Position numbers and translations under genes: made by a program. The notes below the pieces were generated by a model. It was not told the origin of the DNA. It worked only from the letters and a program-made list of their open reading frames with translations, and did not search any database. A DNA stretch of 64,000 nucleotides from Rhodocyclaceae bacterium (lineage in GTDB: Bacteria > Pseudomonadota > Gammaproteobacteria > Burkholderiales > Rhodocyclaceae): positions 930,001 through 994,000 of the forward strand of contig JADKDD010000001.1 in NCBI GenBank assembly GCA_016718525.1, read 5' to 3'. Of the stretch, positions 56,870 to 64,000 are shown piece after piece. The number at the start of each line of letters is the position of its first letter. Position 1 is the first letter of the stretch.

Positions 56870-57454
56870 ATGACACTTGCGCTGACCGCCGTGCGTTGTG
56901 GTGTGGACGAAGCCGGCCGGGGCCCGCTGGCCGGACCGGTGTTTGCGGCGGCGGTGATACTCAATCCAAATCAGCCGATTATTGGTTTGGCCGATTCCAA
57001 GAAACTTTCCGAGCGGATGCGAGACCGTCTTGCATTGGAAATTCGCAAGAAGGCGCTGGCCTTTGGTATTGCATCCGCAACGGTTGAAGAGATTGACCGG
57101 CTGAATATATTGCAAGCAACGATGCTGGCAATGCAGCGGGCAGTCAAAGCATTGTGTGTGATCCCCGATGAGGCGCTGATCGATGGCAATCGTTGTCCAA
57201 TATTGGCGATGCCCGCGCGCGCGATTGTGCGTGGCGATGCCAGTGAGCCGGCAATTTCGGCCGCATCAATTCTGGCCAAGACGGCACGTGATGCGGAGAT
57301 GCGGCGGATTCACCTGCTCATCCCCCACTATGCGTTGGACCAGCACAAAGGCTACGACACGCCACAACATCGGGCGGCGCTCATCGCTCACGGGCCAACA
57401 GCGTTTCATCGCAAGAGTTTTGCACCTGTACGTGCGTTGTTAGCGCATCTGTAA
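56870..57454 (+). CDS. rnhB: Ribonuclease HII
   Basis: Cleaves RNA in RNA-DNA hybrids and single ribonucleotides in DNA. 194 aa. Acidic catalytic residues are in RCGVDEAGRGPLAGPVFAAA (Asp, Glu), DGNRCP (Asp) and RGDASEPAISAASILAKTARD (Asp). It begins 3 bp after lpxB. The lpxB-rnhB-SpoU methylase order is usual in this group. Confidence 0.97.
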   Translation: MTLALTAVRCGVDEAGRGPLAGPVFAAAVILNPNQPIIGLADSKKLSERMRDRLALEIRKKALAFGIASATVEEIDRLNILQATMLAMQRAVKALCVIPDEALIDGNRCPILAMPARAIVRGDASEPAISAASILAKTARDAEMRRIHLLIPHYALDQHKGYDTPQHRAALIAHGPTAFHRKSFAPVRALLAHL

Positions 57455-57487
57455 TGTCACATTTTTTAATCGTATAGGCAGGATGCG

Positions 57488-58306
57488 GTGGAGCCTGCGT
57501 CGAAGCCACGACCCATGTCGGACGTGATTGCCTCCCGTGAGAATGCCAAATTTAAGGCCTTGCGCGCATTGGCTGAAGTCGCTCAGGAACCTCGTAAGCA
57601 AGGTCGAGCGATTGCCGATGGCAGTCATTTGGTGTCAACCGCATTGGCCCGTGGTGCGACTGTTCAGCAACTGATTATCAGTGAAGGTGCGCAGAGGCAC
57701 CATGAGGTATTGGCGCTACAAATGCAATACCCGAGACTCGAATGTATGGTGTTTCGCGATAGCCTATTTCGTGAGCTTTCCCCGCTGTCCGCTGCTGTCG
57801 GACTCTCAGCCGTCGTTGAAATTCCTCCGCAGTTGCCACTCGATATGACCTCTGGCGCCATAATCCTCGATGCGGTACAGGACGCCGGCAATGTCGGAAC
57901 GATTATGCGCACCGCTGCTGCTGCCGGGATAGACACTGTTGTGCTGGGGACCGGGTGCGCCGGCGCCTGGACACCCCGGGTTTTGCGTGCAGGGCAGGGT
58001 GCTCATTTCAGTTTGAAAATTCACGAACAGGTAGATATTGCACTATGCCTGACTGAGACCACAGCGACATCCATCGCCACTGTTGCGCATGAGGGGGACA
58101 GTATCTATCACCTAGACCTCACGCAACCTGTGGTTTGGCTGTTCGGAAACGAAGGTGCCGGCCTATCTCCAAAGTTGGCTGCCGCAGCGACCTACCGCGC
58201 TACGATCCCGCTCGATGCAGCGACCGAATCTTTGAATGTCAGTGCTGCAGCGGCAGTTTGTTTATTCGAGGCGACAAGGCAACGGCGTCTTGCCAGCACC
58301 AACTGA
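57488..58306 (+). CDS. SpoU/TrmH-family RNA 2'-O-methyltransferase
   Basis: SPOUT methyltransferase of 272 aa acting on rRNA or tRNA. N-terminal substrate-binding domain (SRENAKFKALRALAEVAQEP, DGSHLVSTALARGA) followed by the trefoil-knot SAM domain: ILDAVQDAGNVGTIMRTAAA (motif 1), VWLFGNEGAGLSPKL (motif 2) and IPLDAATESLNVSAAAAVCL (motif 3). The GTG at 57488 has AGGA at good spacing; the ATG at 57515 is the alternative. The C-terminal RRLASTN and the stop codon come from a dispersed-repeat copy. Exact target site unknown. Confidence 0.92.
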   Translation: MEPASKPRPMSDVIASRENAKFKALRALAEVAQEPRKQGRAIADGSHLVSTALARGATVQQLIISEGAQRHHEVLALQMQYPRLECMVFRDSLFRELSPLSAAVGLSAVVEIPPQLPLDMTSGAIILDAVQDAGNVGTIMRTAAAAGIDTVVLGTGCAGAWTPRVLRAGQGAHFSLKIHEQVDIALCLTETTATSIATVAHEGDSIYHLDLTQPVVWLFGNEGAGLSPKLAAAATYRATIPLDAATESLNVSAAAAVCLFEATRQRRLASTN

Positions 58307-58307
58307 C
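58282..58307 (-). repeat. Repeat copy at the 3' end of the SpoU methylase gene
   Basis: On the minus strand GTCAGTTGGTGCTGGCAAGA then CGCCGT (GACGCCGTT subtype). On the gene strand it encodes RRLASTN and its last bases begin the TGA stop. It lies between this gene and convergent ppsR and could help end both transcripts. Confidence 0.85.
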
Positions 58308-58328
58308 TGATTCATCAGCTCAGGAAGC

Positions 58329-59177
58329 TCAGTAAGCCCGACGATCTATCATCACTGCCTGCATTAAGGTGGCAGCGATTTCCTCTATGGATTTGGTGGT
58401 TGAATCTAGCCAACGCACGCCTTCACGACGCATCATTTTCTGTGCCTGGTCGATTTCCCAACGGCAATTGTCTACTGAGGCGTAGTGGCTGTCCGGGCGG
58501 CGCTCTTGGCGGATGGATGCCAAGCGTTCTGCTGAAATCGTCAGACCAAAAAGTTTGTGATGATTTTTGCGCAAGTCGTCAGGGAGTTTCCCACGCTCAA
58601 AATCTTCCGGGATTAGTGGATAGTTAGCCGCTCGTATACCGAACTGCAATGCAAGGTAGAGGCTCGTCGGGGTCTTGCCGCTACGCGAGACGCCGACAAG
58701 AATGACGTCAGCCTTGTCCAATTCAGCACCTGAGACGCCATCGTCATGAGCCATGGTGAAGTTGATCGCGTCAATTCTTGCTGCATATTCCAGCGTGTTG
58801 ACGCTGCTGTGCGTGCGCCCGATAGTGTGGGTCGATTTCAATCCGAGCGCACCTTCAAGCGGGGCAATAAATGCGGCAAAAAAGTCGAGTACCAACGCAT
58901 CGGTTTTCCGCAAAAGGGCAGCCAATGTGGCATTGACCAAAGTCGAAACGACAATTGGCTGAGCACCATCGCGTGTCGCGGCTTCGGCGATCCTTTCGAC
59001 GCAATCCTCGGTTTTTTCAAGCGAATCCACAAACGGAATTCGCACTTGCCGATATTTGAGGCCTTCGAACTGTGACAACAGGCTGTGAGCAAGCGTTTCA
59101 GCGGTGATGCCGGTCCCGTCGGAGATGATAAACACCGTACGCTTGGCATCGGGATGGTGGGGTGGGGCGATTGGCAT
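58329..59177 (-). CDS. ppsR: PEP synthase regulatory protein (bifunctional kinase/phosphorylase)
   Basis: DUF299 protein that inactivates PEP synthase by ADP-dependent threonine phosphorylation and reactivates it by Pi-dependent dephosphorylation. 282 aa. N-terminal RTVFIISDGTGITAETLAHSL, P-loop VILVGVSRSGKTPTSLYLAL near residue 160, and KLFGLTISAERLASIRQERR. Divergent from ppsA across a 125-bp gap, the standard arrangement, so regulator and target are made together. Confidence 0.97.
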   Translation of the reverse strand: MPIAPPHHPDAKRTVFIISDGTGITAETLAHSLLSQFEGLKYRQVRIPFVDSLEKTEDCVERIAEAATRDGAQPIVVSTLVNATLAALLRKTDALVLDFFAAFIAPLEGALGLKSTHTIGRTHSSVNTLEYAARIDAINFTMAHDDGVSGAELDKADVILVGVSRSGKTPTSLYLALQFGIRAANYPLIPEDFERGKLPDDLRKNHHKLFGLTISAERLASIRQERRPDSHYASVDNCRWEIDQAQKMMRREGVRWLDSTTKSIEEIAATLMQAVMIDRRAY

Positions 59178-59302
59178 GTTGAGTAATTAATGGCAAAAAT
59201 GGAATAGCAGGCCGTAGCGAACTTGGTTGAGCATCCCGCAAAAGCGATAAACTCACCTTTCTATACAAATACTGACTGCATCCTACCGGAAAGGCTTTTT
59301 AG

Positions 59303-61690
59303 ATGACGCGTTACGCCGTAGCTTTTGATCATTTGCGAATGACCGATGTTGGTGAGGTAGGTGGAAAAAATGCCTCGCTAGGCGAAATGATTTCCCAGTT
59401 GGCGGCAACCAATGTCCGTGTCCCGGGCGGTTTCGCCACTACCGCTGATGCGTTCCGCGAGTTCCTGGCCTATCAGGGGTTGGCTACGCGTATTAACGCG
59501 GCGCTTGATGTATTGGACGTTGATGACGTCGATACGCTCGCGAAAGTCGGTGCGCAAATTCGTCAATGGATAGTCGATACTCCGTTCCCACCTGCGTTGG
59601 AATCTGAAATCAAGCGCGAGTACGAAGCTCTTATTGGGCTCAGCGGTGAAGGCGCATCTTTTGCAGTCCGTTCGAGTGCGACAGCGGAAGATTTGCCGGA
59701 TGCTTCATTTGCAGGGCAACAAGAGAGCTTTTTGAATATCCACGGGTATGACAATATTCTTCATGCGGTCAAGGAAGTGTTCGCCTCGTTATACAACGAC
59801 CGGGCGATTGCGTACCGTGTGCACAAGGGTTTTGCACATTCGGAAGTGGCACTTTCGGCAGGTATCCAACGAATGGTGCGCTCGGATTCGGGCGCCTCTG
59901 GGGTAATGTTCTCGATGGATACGGAATCCGGATTTGACAAAGTCGTCTTCATTACGGCGAGTTACGGACTGGGTGAAACGGTGGTGCAGGGAGCCGTGAA
60001 TCCAGACGAGTTCTACGTGCACAAAGACACCCTGGCACTTGGCAAACCCTCCATCATTCGGCGCAACCTGGGTTCGAAGCTGATCAAGATGATTTTTACC
60101 GAGTCACGTACTGCCGGGAAGAGTACTGAAACTGTGGATGTCGCGGAGACTGAGCGCTATCGCTATGCGCTGACCGATGCCGACGTACTGGAGTTGGCGC
60201 GCTATGCAGTGATTATTGAGAACCACTACCAGCGGCCGATGGATATCGAGTGGGGCAAGGACGGACAAGACGGCAAATTGTACATCCTGCAAGCCCGCCC
60301 GGAGACGGTCAAGTCGCAAGCCACACATAGTGCCGGAGGCGTAAACGTCCTCGAGAAATATAAGCTCAAACAACACGGAAAGGTCCTCACCAGCGGACGT
60401 GCGATTGGGCAGAAAATCGGTTCCGGCCCAGTGCGAATTGTCAAAGATCCGTCGGAGATGAACCGCGTCCAGCCGGGAGATGTTCTGGTTGCCGACATGA
60501 CGGACCCGAATTGGGAACCGGTCATGAAACGCGCATCGGCAATCGTTACCAACCGCGGTGGTCGCACCTGTCATGCGGCGATCATTGCCCGCGAACTCGG
60601 CATCCCGGCGATTGTCGGTTGCGGCAATGCAACCACTTCGTTGAACGAGGGAGACAGCGTGACGATCTCCTGTGCCGAAGGCGACACCGGTTATGTGTAT
60701 CGTGACGCGCTGGATTTCGAAGTCACCCGACAGGAGATGGGCAATCTGCCCGTTTTGCCGGTGAAGATCATGATGAACGTCGGCAATCCGGAACTGGCTT
60801 TTGAATTCGCACAAATTCCGAACGGCGGTGTCGGTCTGGCACGCCTCGAATTTGTCATCAATAACATGATCGGCATTCATCCCAAGGCAATTCTGGAAAT
60901 TGATCAGCTACCGGCTTCGATGCGTGGCGAAATCAAGCGTCGCTCACGCGGATACGCAACACCGGTTGATTTTTTTGTCGAAAAACTGACTGAAGGTGTG
61001 GCAACGATCGCTGCGGCGTTCTACCCGCAACCGGTTATCGTCCGCCTGTCAGACTTCAAATCAAACGAATATCGCAAGTTGATCGGCGGCGAAATTTATG
61101 AGCCGGAAGAAGAGAATCCGATGCTCGGTTTTCGGGGTGCTTCCCGCTACGTTGCACAGTCCTTCCGTGATTGTTTCGAGTTGGAGTGTCGAGCGATGAA
61201 GCGGGTACGAAACGAGATGGGACTGACCAATGTCCAGATCATGGTGCCCTTTGTGCGCACCGTCGAAGAAGCCAGCGGCGTAGTCGATTTACTTGCTGCT
61301 CACGGCCTGAAACGCGGCGAAGACGAACTAAAGCTGATTATGATGTGCGAGATTCCGTCCAACGCATTACTGGCAGAGGAATTTCTTGAGTATTTCGACG
61401 GTTTCTCCATTGGGTCAAACGACCTGACCCAGTTGACATTGGGATTGGATCGCGATTCAGGCTTGGTGGCGCACGCCTTTGACGAACGCGATCCGGCTGT
61501 AAAGAAGTTGTTGTCGATGGCGATTTCGACCTGCAACCGATTGGGCAAATATGTCGGAATCTGCGGTCAGGGGCCTTCAGATCATGCTGACTTTGCCGAG
61601 TGGCTGATGGATGAGGGAATACAAACAATTTCTCTGAATCCGGACACGGTGATAGATACTTGGCTGCAATTGGCAAAACACAACAAGTAA
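59303..61690 (+). CDS. ppsA: Phosphoenolpyruvate synthase
   Basis: Converts pyruvate and ATP to PEP, AMP and Pi for gluconeogenesis. 795 aa. N-terminal ATP-grasp domain (DVGEVGGKNASLGEMISQLA, FAVRSSATAEDLPDASFAGQ QESF), central swivel domain with the catalytic His in IVTNRGGRTCHAAIIARELG, and C-terminal PEP/pyruvate barrel with NPMLGFRGASRY and the active Cys in KYVGICGQGPSDH. The regulatory Thr is in the GRTCHA motif, three residues... specifically adjacent to the catalytic His. AAGG precedes the ATG. Confidence 0.98.
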   Translation: MTRYAVAFDHLRMTDVGEVGGKNASLGEMISQLAATNVRVPGGFATTADAFREFLAYQGLATRINAALDVLDVDDVDTLAKVGAQIRQWIVDTPFPPALESEIKREYEALIGLSGEGASFAVRSSATAEDLPDASFAGQQESFLNIHGYDNILHAVKEVFASLYNDRAIAYRVHKGFAHSEVALSAGIQRMVRSDSGASGVMFSMDTESGFDKVVFITASYGLGETVVQGAVNPDEFYVHKDTLALGKPSIIRRNLGSKLIKMIFTESRTAGKSTETVDVAETERYRYALTDADVLELARYAVIIENHYQRPMDIEWGKDGQDGKLYILQARPETVKSQATHSAGGVNVLEKYKLKQHGKVLTSGRAIGQKIGSGPVRIVKDPSEMNRVQPGDVLVADMTDPNWEPVMKRASAIVTNRGGRTCHAAIIARELGIPAIVGCGNATTSLNEGDSVTISCAEGDTGYVYRDALDFEVTRQEMGNLPVLPVKIMMNVGNPELAFEFAQIPNGGVGLARLEFVINNMIGIHPKAILEIDQLPASMRGEIKRRSRGYATPVDFFVEKLTEGVATIAAAFYPQPVIVRLSDFKSNEYRKLIGGEIYEPEEENPMLGFRGASRYVAQSFRDCFELECRAMKRVRNEMGLTNVQIMVPFVRTVEEASGVVDLLAAHGLKRGEDELKLIMMCEIPSNALLAEEFLEYFDGFSIGSNDLTQLTLGLDRDSGLVAHAFDERDPAVKKLLSMAISTCNRLGKYVGICGQGPSDHADFAEWLMDEGIQTISLNPDTVIDTWLQLAKHNK

Positions 61691-61714
61691 GCTGCCCGAG
61701 GAGAAGGACTTCGC

Positions 61715-62149
61715 ATGGACATGTCGTGGTATCACTGGATTATTCTTGGCCTGGTACTCGGCGTACTGGAACTGATGATTACGTCCTTTTATGTGATCTG
61801 GTTTGGCATCGGCGCCTTGCTGGTCGGCTTGGCCATGTTGATTTTGCCTATGGATTTCACTTCCCAGGTCGTGTTGTGGACATTGGCATCAATCGGCATG
61901 ACCATCGTTTGGATCAAGGTCTTTAAGCAAAGTGATAAGACACATGCAGGTCAGGCCGATGCAGCGCTCGGTGAATTCGGTGTGATGGTGCGCGCCGTTG
62001 AGCCGATGGGGCGAGGCGAGGTGCGTTTTCAGAAGCCGGTGATGGGATCCGATACCTGGCCGTGTGTTTCGGACGAGGCGATTGTTGCTGGTCAGCGGGT
62101 CAAGGTTGTTGCGGTCGATGGTCAATTGTTGCGGGTAGGTAAATCCTAA
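61715..62149 (+). CDS. NfeD-like membrane protein
   Basis: A 144-aa NfeD1b-type protein: two or three membrane segments (WIILGLVLGVLELMITSFYV, LLVGLAMLILPMDF and VVLWTLASIGMTIVWIKVF) followed by a small OB-fold domain (GVMVRAVEPMGRGEVRFQKP then SDEAIVAGQRVKVVAVDGQL). Such proteins pair with SPFH/stomatin proteins in membrane microdomains, and qmcA starts 11 bp downstream. GAGGAGAAGG precedes the ATG. Confidence 0.92.
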   Translation: MDMSWYHWIILGLVLGVLELMITSFYVIWFGIGALLVGLAMLILPMDFTSQVVLWTLASIGMTIVWIKVFKQSDKTHAGQADAALGEFGVMVRAVEPMGRGEVRFQKPVMGSDTWPCVSDEAIVAGQRVKVVAVDGQLLRVGKS

Positions 62150-62160
62150 AGGGGATAGTC

Positions 62161-63018
62161 ATGGGTGAATTCGGATTTTTAGCGATTGTCTTCTTTGGTT
62201 TTGTGGTCGTCACTATTGCCAAGGGGGTGCGTATTGTTCCCCAGGGCGAAGAGTGGATCGTTGAGCGGTTGGGCAAGTACAACGGCACTTTACTGCCGGG
62301 ACTCAACATCATCATCCCGTATCTTGATTTGGTGCGCTACAAGTTGGTCACCAAGGACATCATTCTGGATGTCCAGGAACAGGAAGTCATCACCAAGGAC
62401 AATGCGGTGATTATGACCAACGCCATTGCGTTCATCAAAATTACCGATCCGATCAAAGCCGTTTATGGCGTGACTGATTTTTCCGAAGCAATTCGCAACA
62501 TGATCATGACCACGCTGCGCTCAATCATCGGCGAAATGAATCTGGACGAGGCACTGTCAAATCGGGACAAAATCAAGATTCGCCTGCGTGAAAGTATTGC
62601 CGATGAAGCGATTGACTGGGGCTTGACGGTAAAGTCGGTAGAAATTCAGGACATCAAACCGTCTGACTCGATGATTCGCGCCATGGAAGCACAGGCATCG
62701 AGCGAGCGTGAGCGCAAGGCAGTGGTGATTCGCGCCGAGGGAACCAAGCAGGCAACGATTCTGGACGCCGAAGCGCAACTGCAAGCGGCACGTTTGCAGG
62801 CAGAGGCCCAAGTGACATTAGCTGATGCCAGCGCAGAATCAATCAAGCGTGTAGCAACCGCCTTGGGTAGCGACGATGCCCCGGTTCGTTATCTGCTTGG
62901 TGAAAAATACATCAAGACCCTGGGCGATCTGGCGAGTTCACAAAACGCCAAGACTGTAGTGCTTCCGGCAGACTTGCAGGATGCTTTGCGCGGAATGTTT
63001 GGTAAGCCGAGAATCTAG
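62161..63018 (+). CDS. qmcA: SPFH/stomatin-family protein QmcA
   Basis: A 285-aa band-7 protein with an N-terminal membrane anchor (FLAIVFFGFVVVTIAKGV). The SPFH domain runs from RIVPQGEEWIVERLGKYNGT to about residue 180 and a charged coiled coil (EAQASSERERKAVVIRAEGT, ILDAEAQLQAARLQAEAQV) drives oligomerisation. It forms a two-gene unit with the NfeD-like gene and may protect or organise inner-membrane proteins, like HflK/C or stomatin complexes. Confidence 0.95.
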   Translation: MGEFGFLAIVFFGFVVVTIAKGVRIVPQGEEWIVERLGKYNGTLLPGLNIIIPYLDLVRYKLVTKDIILDVQEQEVITKDNAVIMTNAIAFIKITDPIKAVYGVTDFSEAIRNMIMTTLRSIIGEMNLDEALSNRDKIKIRLRESIADEAIDWGLTVKSVEIQDIKPSDSMIRAMEAQASSERERKAVVIRAEGTKQATILDAEAQLQAARLQAEAQVTLADASAESIKRVATALGSDDAPVRYLLGEKYIKTLGDLASSQNAKTVVLPADLQDALRGMFGKPRI

Positions 63019-63023
63019 CCTTC

Positions 63024-63713
63024 GTGCGTTTGCTGGCTTTCGAAACTGCCACGCATCATTTGTCAGTTGCGCTTTGGCAGGATGGCGCCTTGCTGGAGCG
63101 CAGTGAAGTTTTACCAAACAGCGGCGGCGAGCGACTGTTGCCGTGGGTGCATGAGTTGCTTGCTGAAGCCTCGATCAACCTGAAACAGCTGGACGGGATT
63201 GCATTCGGCGCTGGACCCGGAGGGTTTACCGGCTTGCGCCTCGCCTGCGGGATTACTCAAGGTTTGGCTTACGGTTTGGACATTCCCGTGGTGCCGGTCT
63301 CGACCTTGCAGGCAATGGCATTGATTTCCGGTGAGAAATTCGTGTGGGTCTGTTTGGACGCGCGAATGAACGAAATTTACAGCGCATCGTATACAGTTTG
63401 CGACGATATTGTCACTGAAATTATTGCACCGGCCTGCACTGGATACGCCGTGTCGCCAGCACCAACTGGCGATGGTTGCATCGGAATAGGAAACGGCTTT
63501 GCTGCCTACGGCGAGGTGTTGCGCGCAAGAAAACCTGACATGCCACATGTTCGACCAGAGGTGTATCCGGGTGCGACGGCCGTAGCGAGGATTGCGGCAC
63601 CGGTTTTCGCTCGCGGTGAAGGCATTCCAGCTGCGGCTGCGCAACCGATCTATGTTCGCGATAAAGTGGCGCTGACCACTGTCGAACGACTGGCTCAAGG
63701 AGGATCAAAATGA
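63024..63713 (+). CDS. tsaB: tRNA threonylcarbamoyladenosine biosynthesis protein TsaB
   Basis: Non-catalytic ASKHA partner of TsaD needed for t6A37 in ANN-decoding tRNAs. 229 aa. N-terminus LLAFETATHHLSVALWQDGA, then GIAFGAGPGGFTGLRLACGI then TQGLAYGL and VSTLQAMAL with VCLDARMNEIYSASY. Residues about 143-149 (VSPAPTG) are from an inverted dispersed-repeat copy, in the variable linker before GIGNGFAAYG. The start is a GTG 5 bp after qmcA. Overlaps rimI by ATGA. Confidence 0.95.
   Translation: MRLLAFETATHHLSVALWQDGALLERSEVLPNSGGERLLPWVHELLAEASINLKQLDGIAFGAGPGGFTGLRLACGITQGLAYGLDIPVVPVSTLQAMALISGEKFVWVCLDARMNEIYSASYTVCDDIVTEIIAPACTGYAVSPAPTGDGCIGIGNGFAAYGEVLRARKPDMPHVRPEVYPGATAVARIAAPVFARGEGIPAAAAQPIYVRDKVALTTVERLAQGGSK
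63446..63471 (-). repeat. Repeat copy in frame within tsaB
   Basis: On the minus strand CGCCAGTTGGTGCTGGCGAC then ACGGCG, with the perfect 6-bp stem. On the gene strand it encodes AVSPAPTGD in a linker of TsaB. Confidence 0.9.
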
Positions 63714-64000
63714 ACGTGGATCGCCGCAAGGTAAAGCGACAGCATGGCCGCGATGTCATGGAAATGACGCCAGACGACTTTGATGCGGTGCTGGCGACTG
63801 AAGCGCAAGTTCATGCGCAACCGTGGACGCGCGGTCAGTTTCAGGACTCGTTTTCTGCGGGTCATTCGATGTGGATAATGCGCAAAGCTGGCGTCATGGT
63901 TGGCTATGCTGTGACTATGGCTGTAGTGGATGAGGTTCACCTGTTGAATATCAGTGTCCCTGCGGATTCGCAAGGACACGGGCATGGAAGCGCTCTCTTA
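63710..64000 (+). CDS. rimI: Ribosomal protein S18 alanine N-acetyltransferase RimI, N-terminal part
   Basis: GNAT acetyltransferase for the S18 N-terminal alanine; the gene runs off the right edge after about 97 codons. Visible: MTPDDFDAVLATEAQVHAQP then WTRGQFQDSF, typical of RimI, and the acetyl-CoA region beginning at VHLLNISVPADSQGHGHGSAL (quoted in part). tsaB-rimI is a common pair. The ATG overlaps the tsaB stop (ATGA) and AAGGAGG lies just upstream, so translation is coupled. A later ATG (MEMTPDD) would remove 16 residues. Confidence 0.88.
   Translation, partial: MNVDRRKVKRQHGRDVMEMTPDDFDAVLATEAQVHAQPWTRGQFQDSFSAGHSMWIMRKAGVMVGYAVTMAVVDEVHLLNISVPADSQGHGHGSALL

Noticed and set aside
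63786..63802. GGTGCTGGCGACT in rimI resembles the repeat core
   Set aside because: Only the right half matches, and it encodes DAVLATEAQ, normal RimI sequence. I treat it as chance.

Overview
The window looks like the chromosome of a betaproteobacterium (Burkholderiales, Nitrosomonadales or Rhodocyclales type; order not determined). This rests on gene order and families: the run rpsB-tsf-pyrH-frr-uppS-cdsA-dxr-rseP-bamA-skp-lpxD-fabZ-lpxA-lpxB-rnhB-rRNA methylase, ppsR divergent from ppsA, map next to glnD, a prfB with an intact frameshift site upstream of lysS, and a paired RecB-like nuclease and UvrD-like helicase. I see no tRNA, rRNA, CRISPR array, phage or intact transposase gene.

Layout. 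0-6.2 kb (mostly minus): start of ettA, an MnmC-type FAD enzyme, lysS, prfB, a TonB/TolA-like protein, cobA. 6.3-7.7 kb: PolB-type exonuclease and an isochorismatase-family hydrolase. 7.8-16.1 kb: beta-oxidation electron chain (etfBA, a long acyl-CoA dehydrogenase, ETF-ubiquinone oxidoreductase) and a 3-oxoacid CoA-transferase, with a cupredoxin and an SDR gene between. 16.2-27.7 kb: cbpM-cbpA, rlmJ, a pseudouridine synthase, a SWIM/SNF2 helicase, SGNH hydrolase, MDR reductase, PM20D1-like peptidase, hslR and a MEST-like hydrolase. 27.8-36.5 kb: DNA-repair cluster rmuC, a 36-aa membrane micro-ORF, RecB-like nuclease, RIO kinase and a UvrD-like helicase broken by one frameshift. 36.5-39.4 kb: a small island with two tandem secreted proteins of unknown function. 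39.5-58.3 kb: glnD, map and the long translation/envelope operon. 58.3-64 kb: ppsR/ppsA, nfeD-qmcA and tsaB-rimI.

The most unusual signal is a dispersed 24-27 bp palindromic repeat with core CGCCAGTTGGTGCTGGCG (6-bp stem, 6-nt loop) followed by a conserved ACACGCCGT or GACGCCGTT tail. I count 13 clear and 2 degenerate copies in 64 kb, in both orientations. About half lie inside or at the edges of genes: in frame in rseP, lpxD, tsaB and the RecB-like gene, at the N-termini of mnmC (supplying the start codon) and the UvrD-like helicase, and at the C-terminus of the rRNA methylase. The consensus has no stop codon in any of the six frames. A longer composite form (GGGGACAGACCAC motif, 14-15 nt, then the palindrome) bounds the 2.9-kb island at 36.5-39.4 kb in inverted orientation, with a further copy between its two paralogues.

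Inside that island each secreted protein is preceded by an identical 77-bp leader carrying a 10-codon ORF that overlaps the gene start as ATGA. Each is followed by the truncated start of a second, related gene family that runs into the composite repeat in the same reading frame. I read this as the remnant of a tandem two-gene array reshaped by the repeat. Its function is unknown; an effector/immunity-like role is only a hypothesis.
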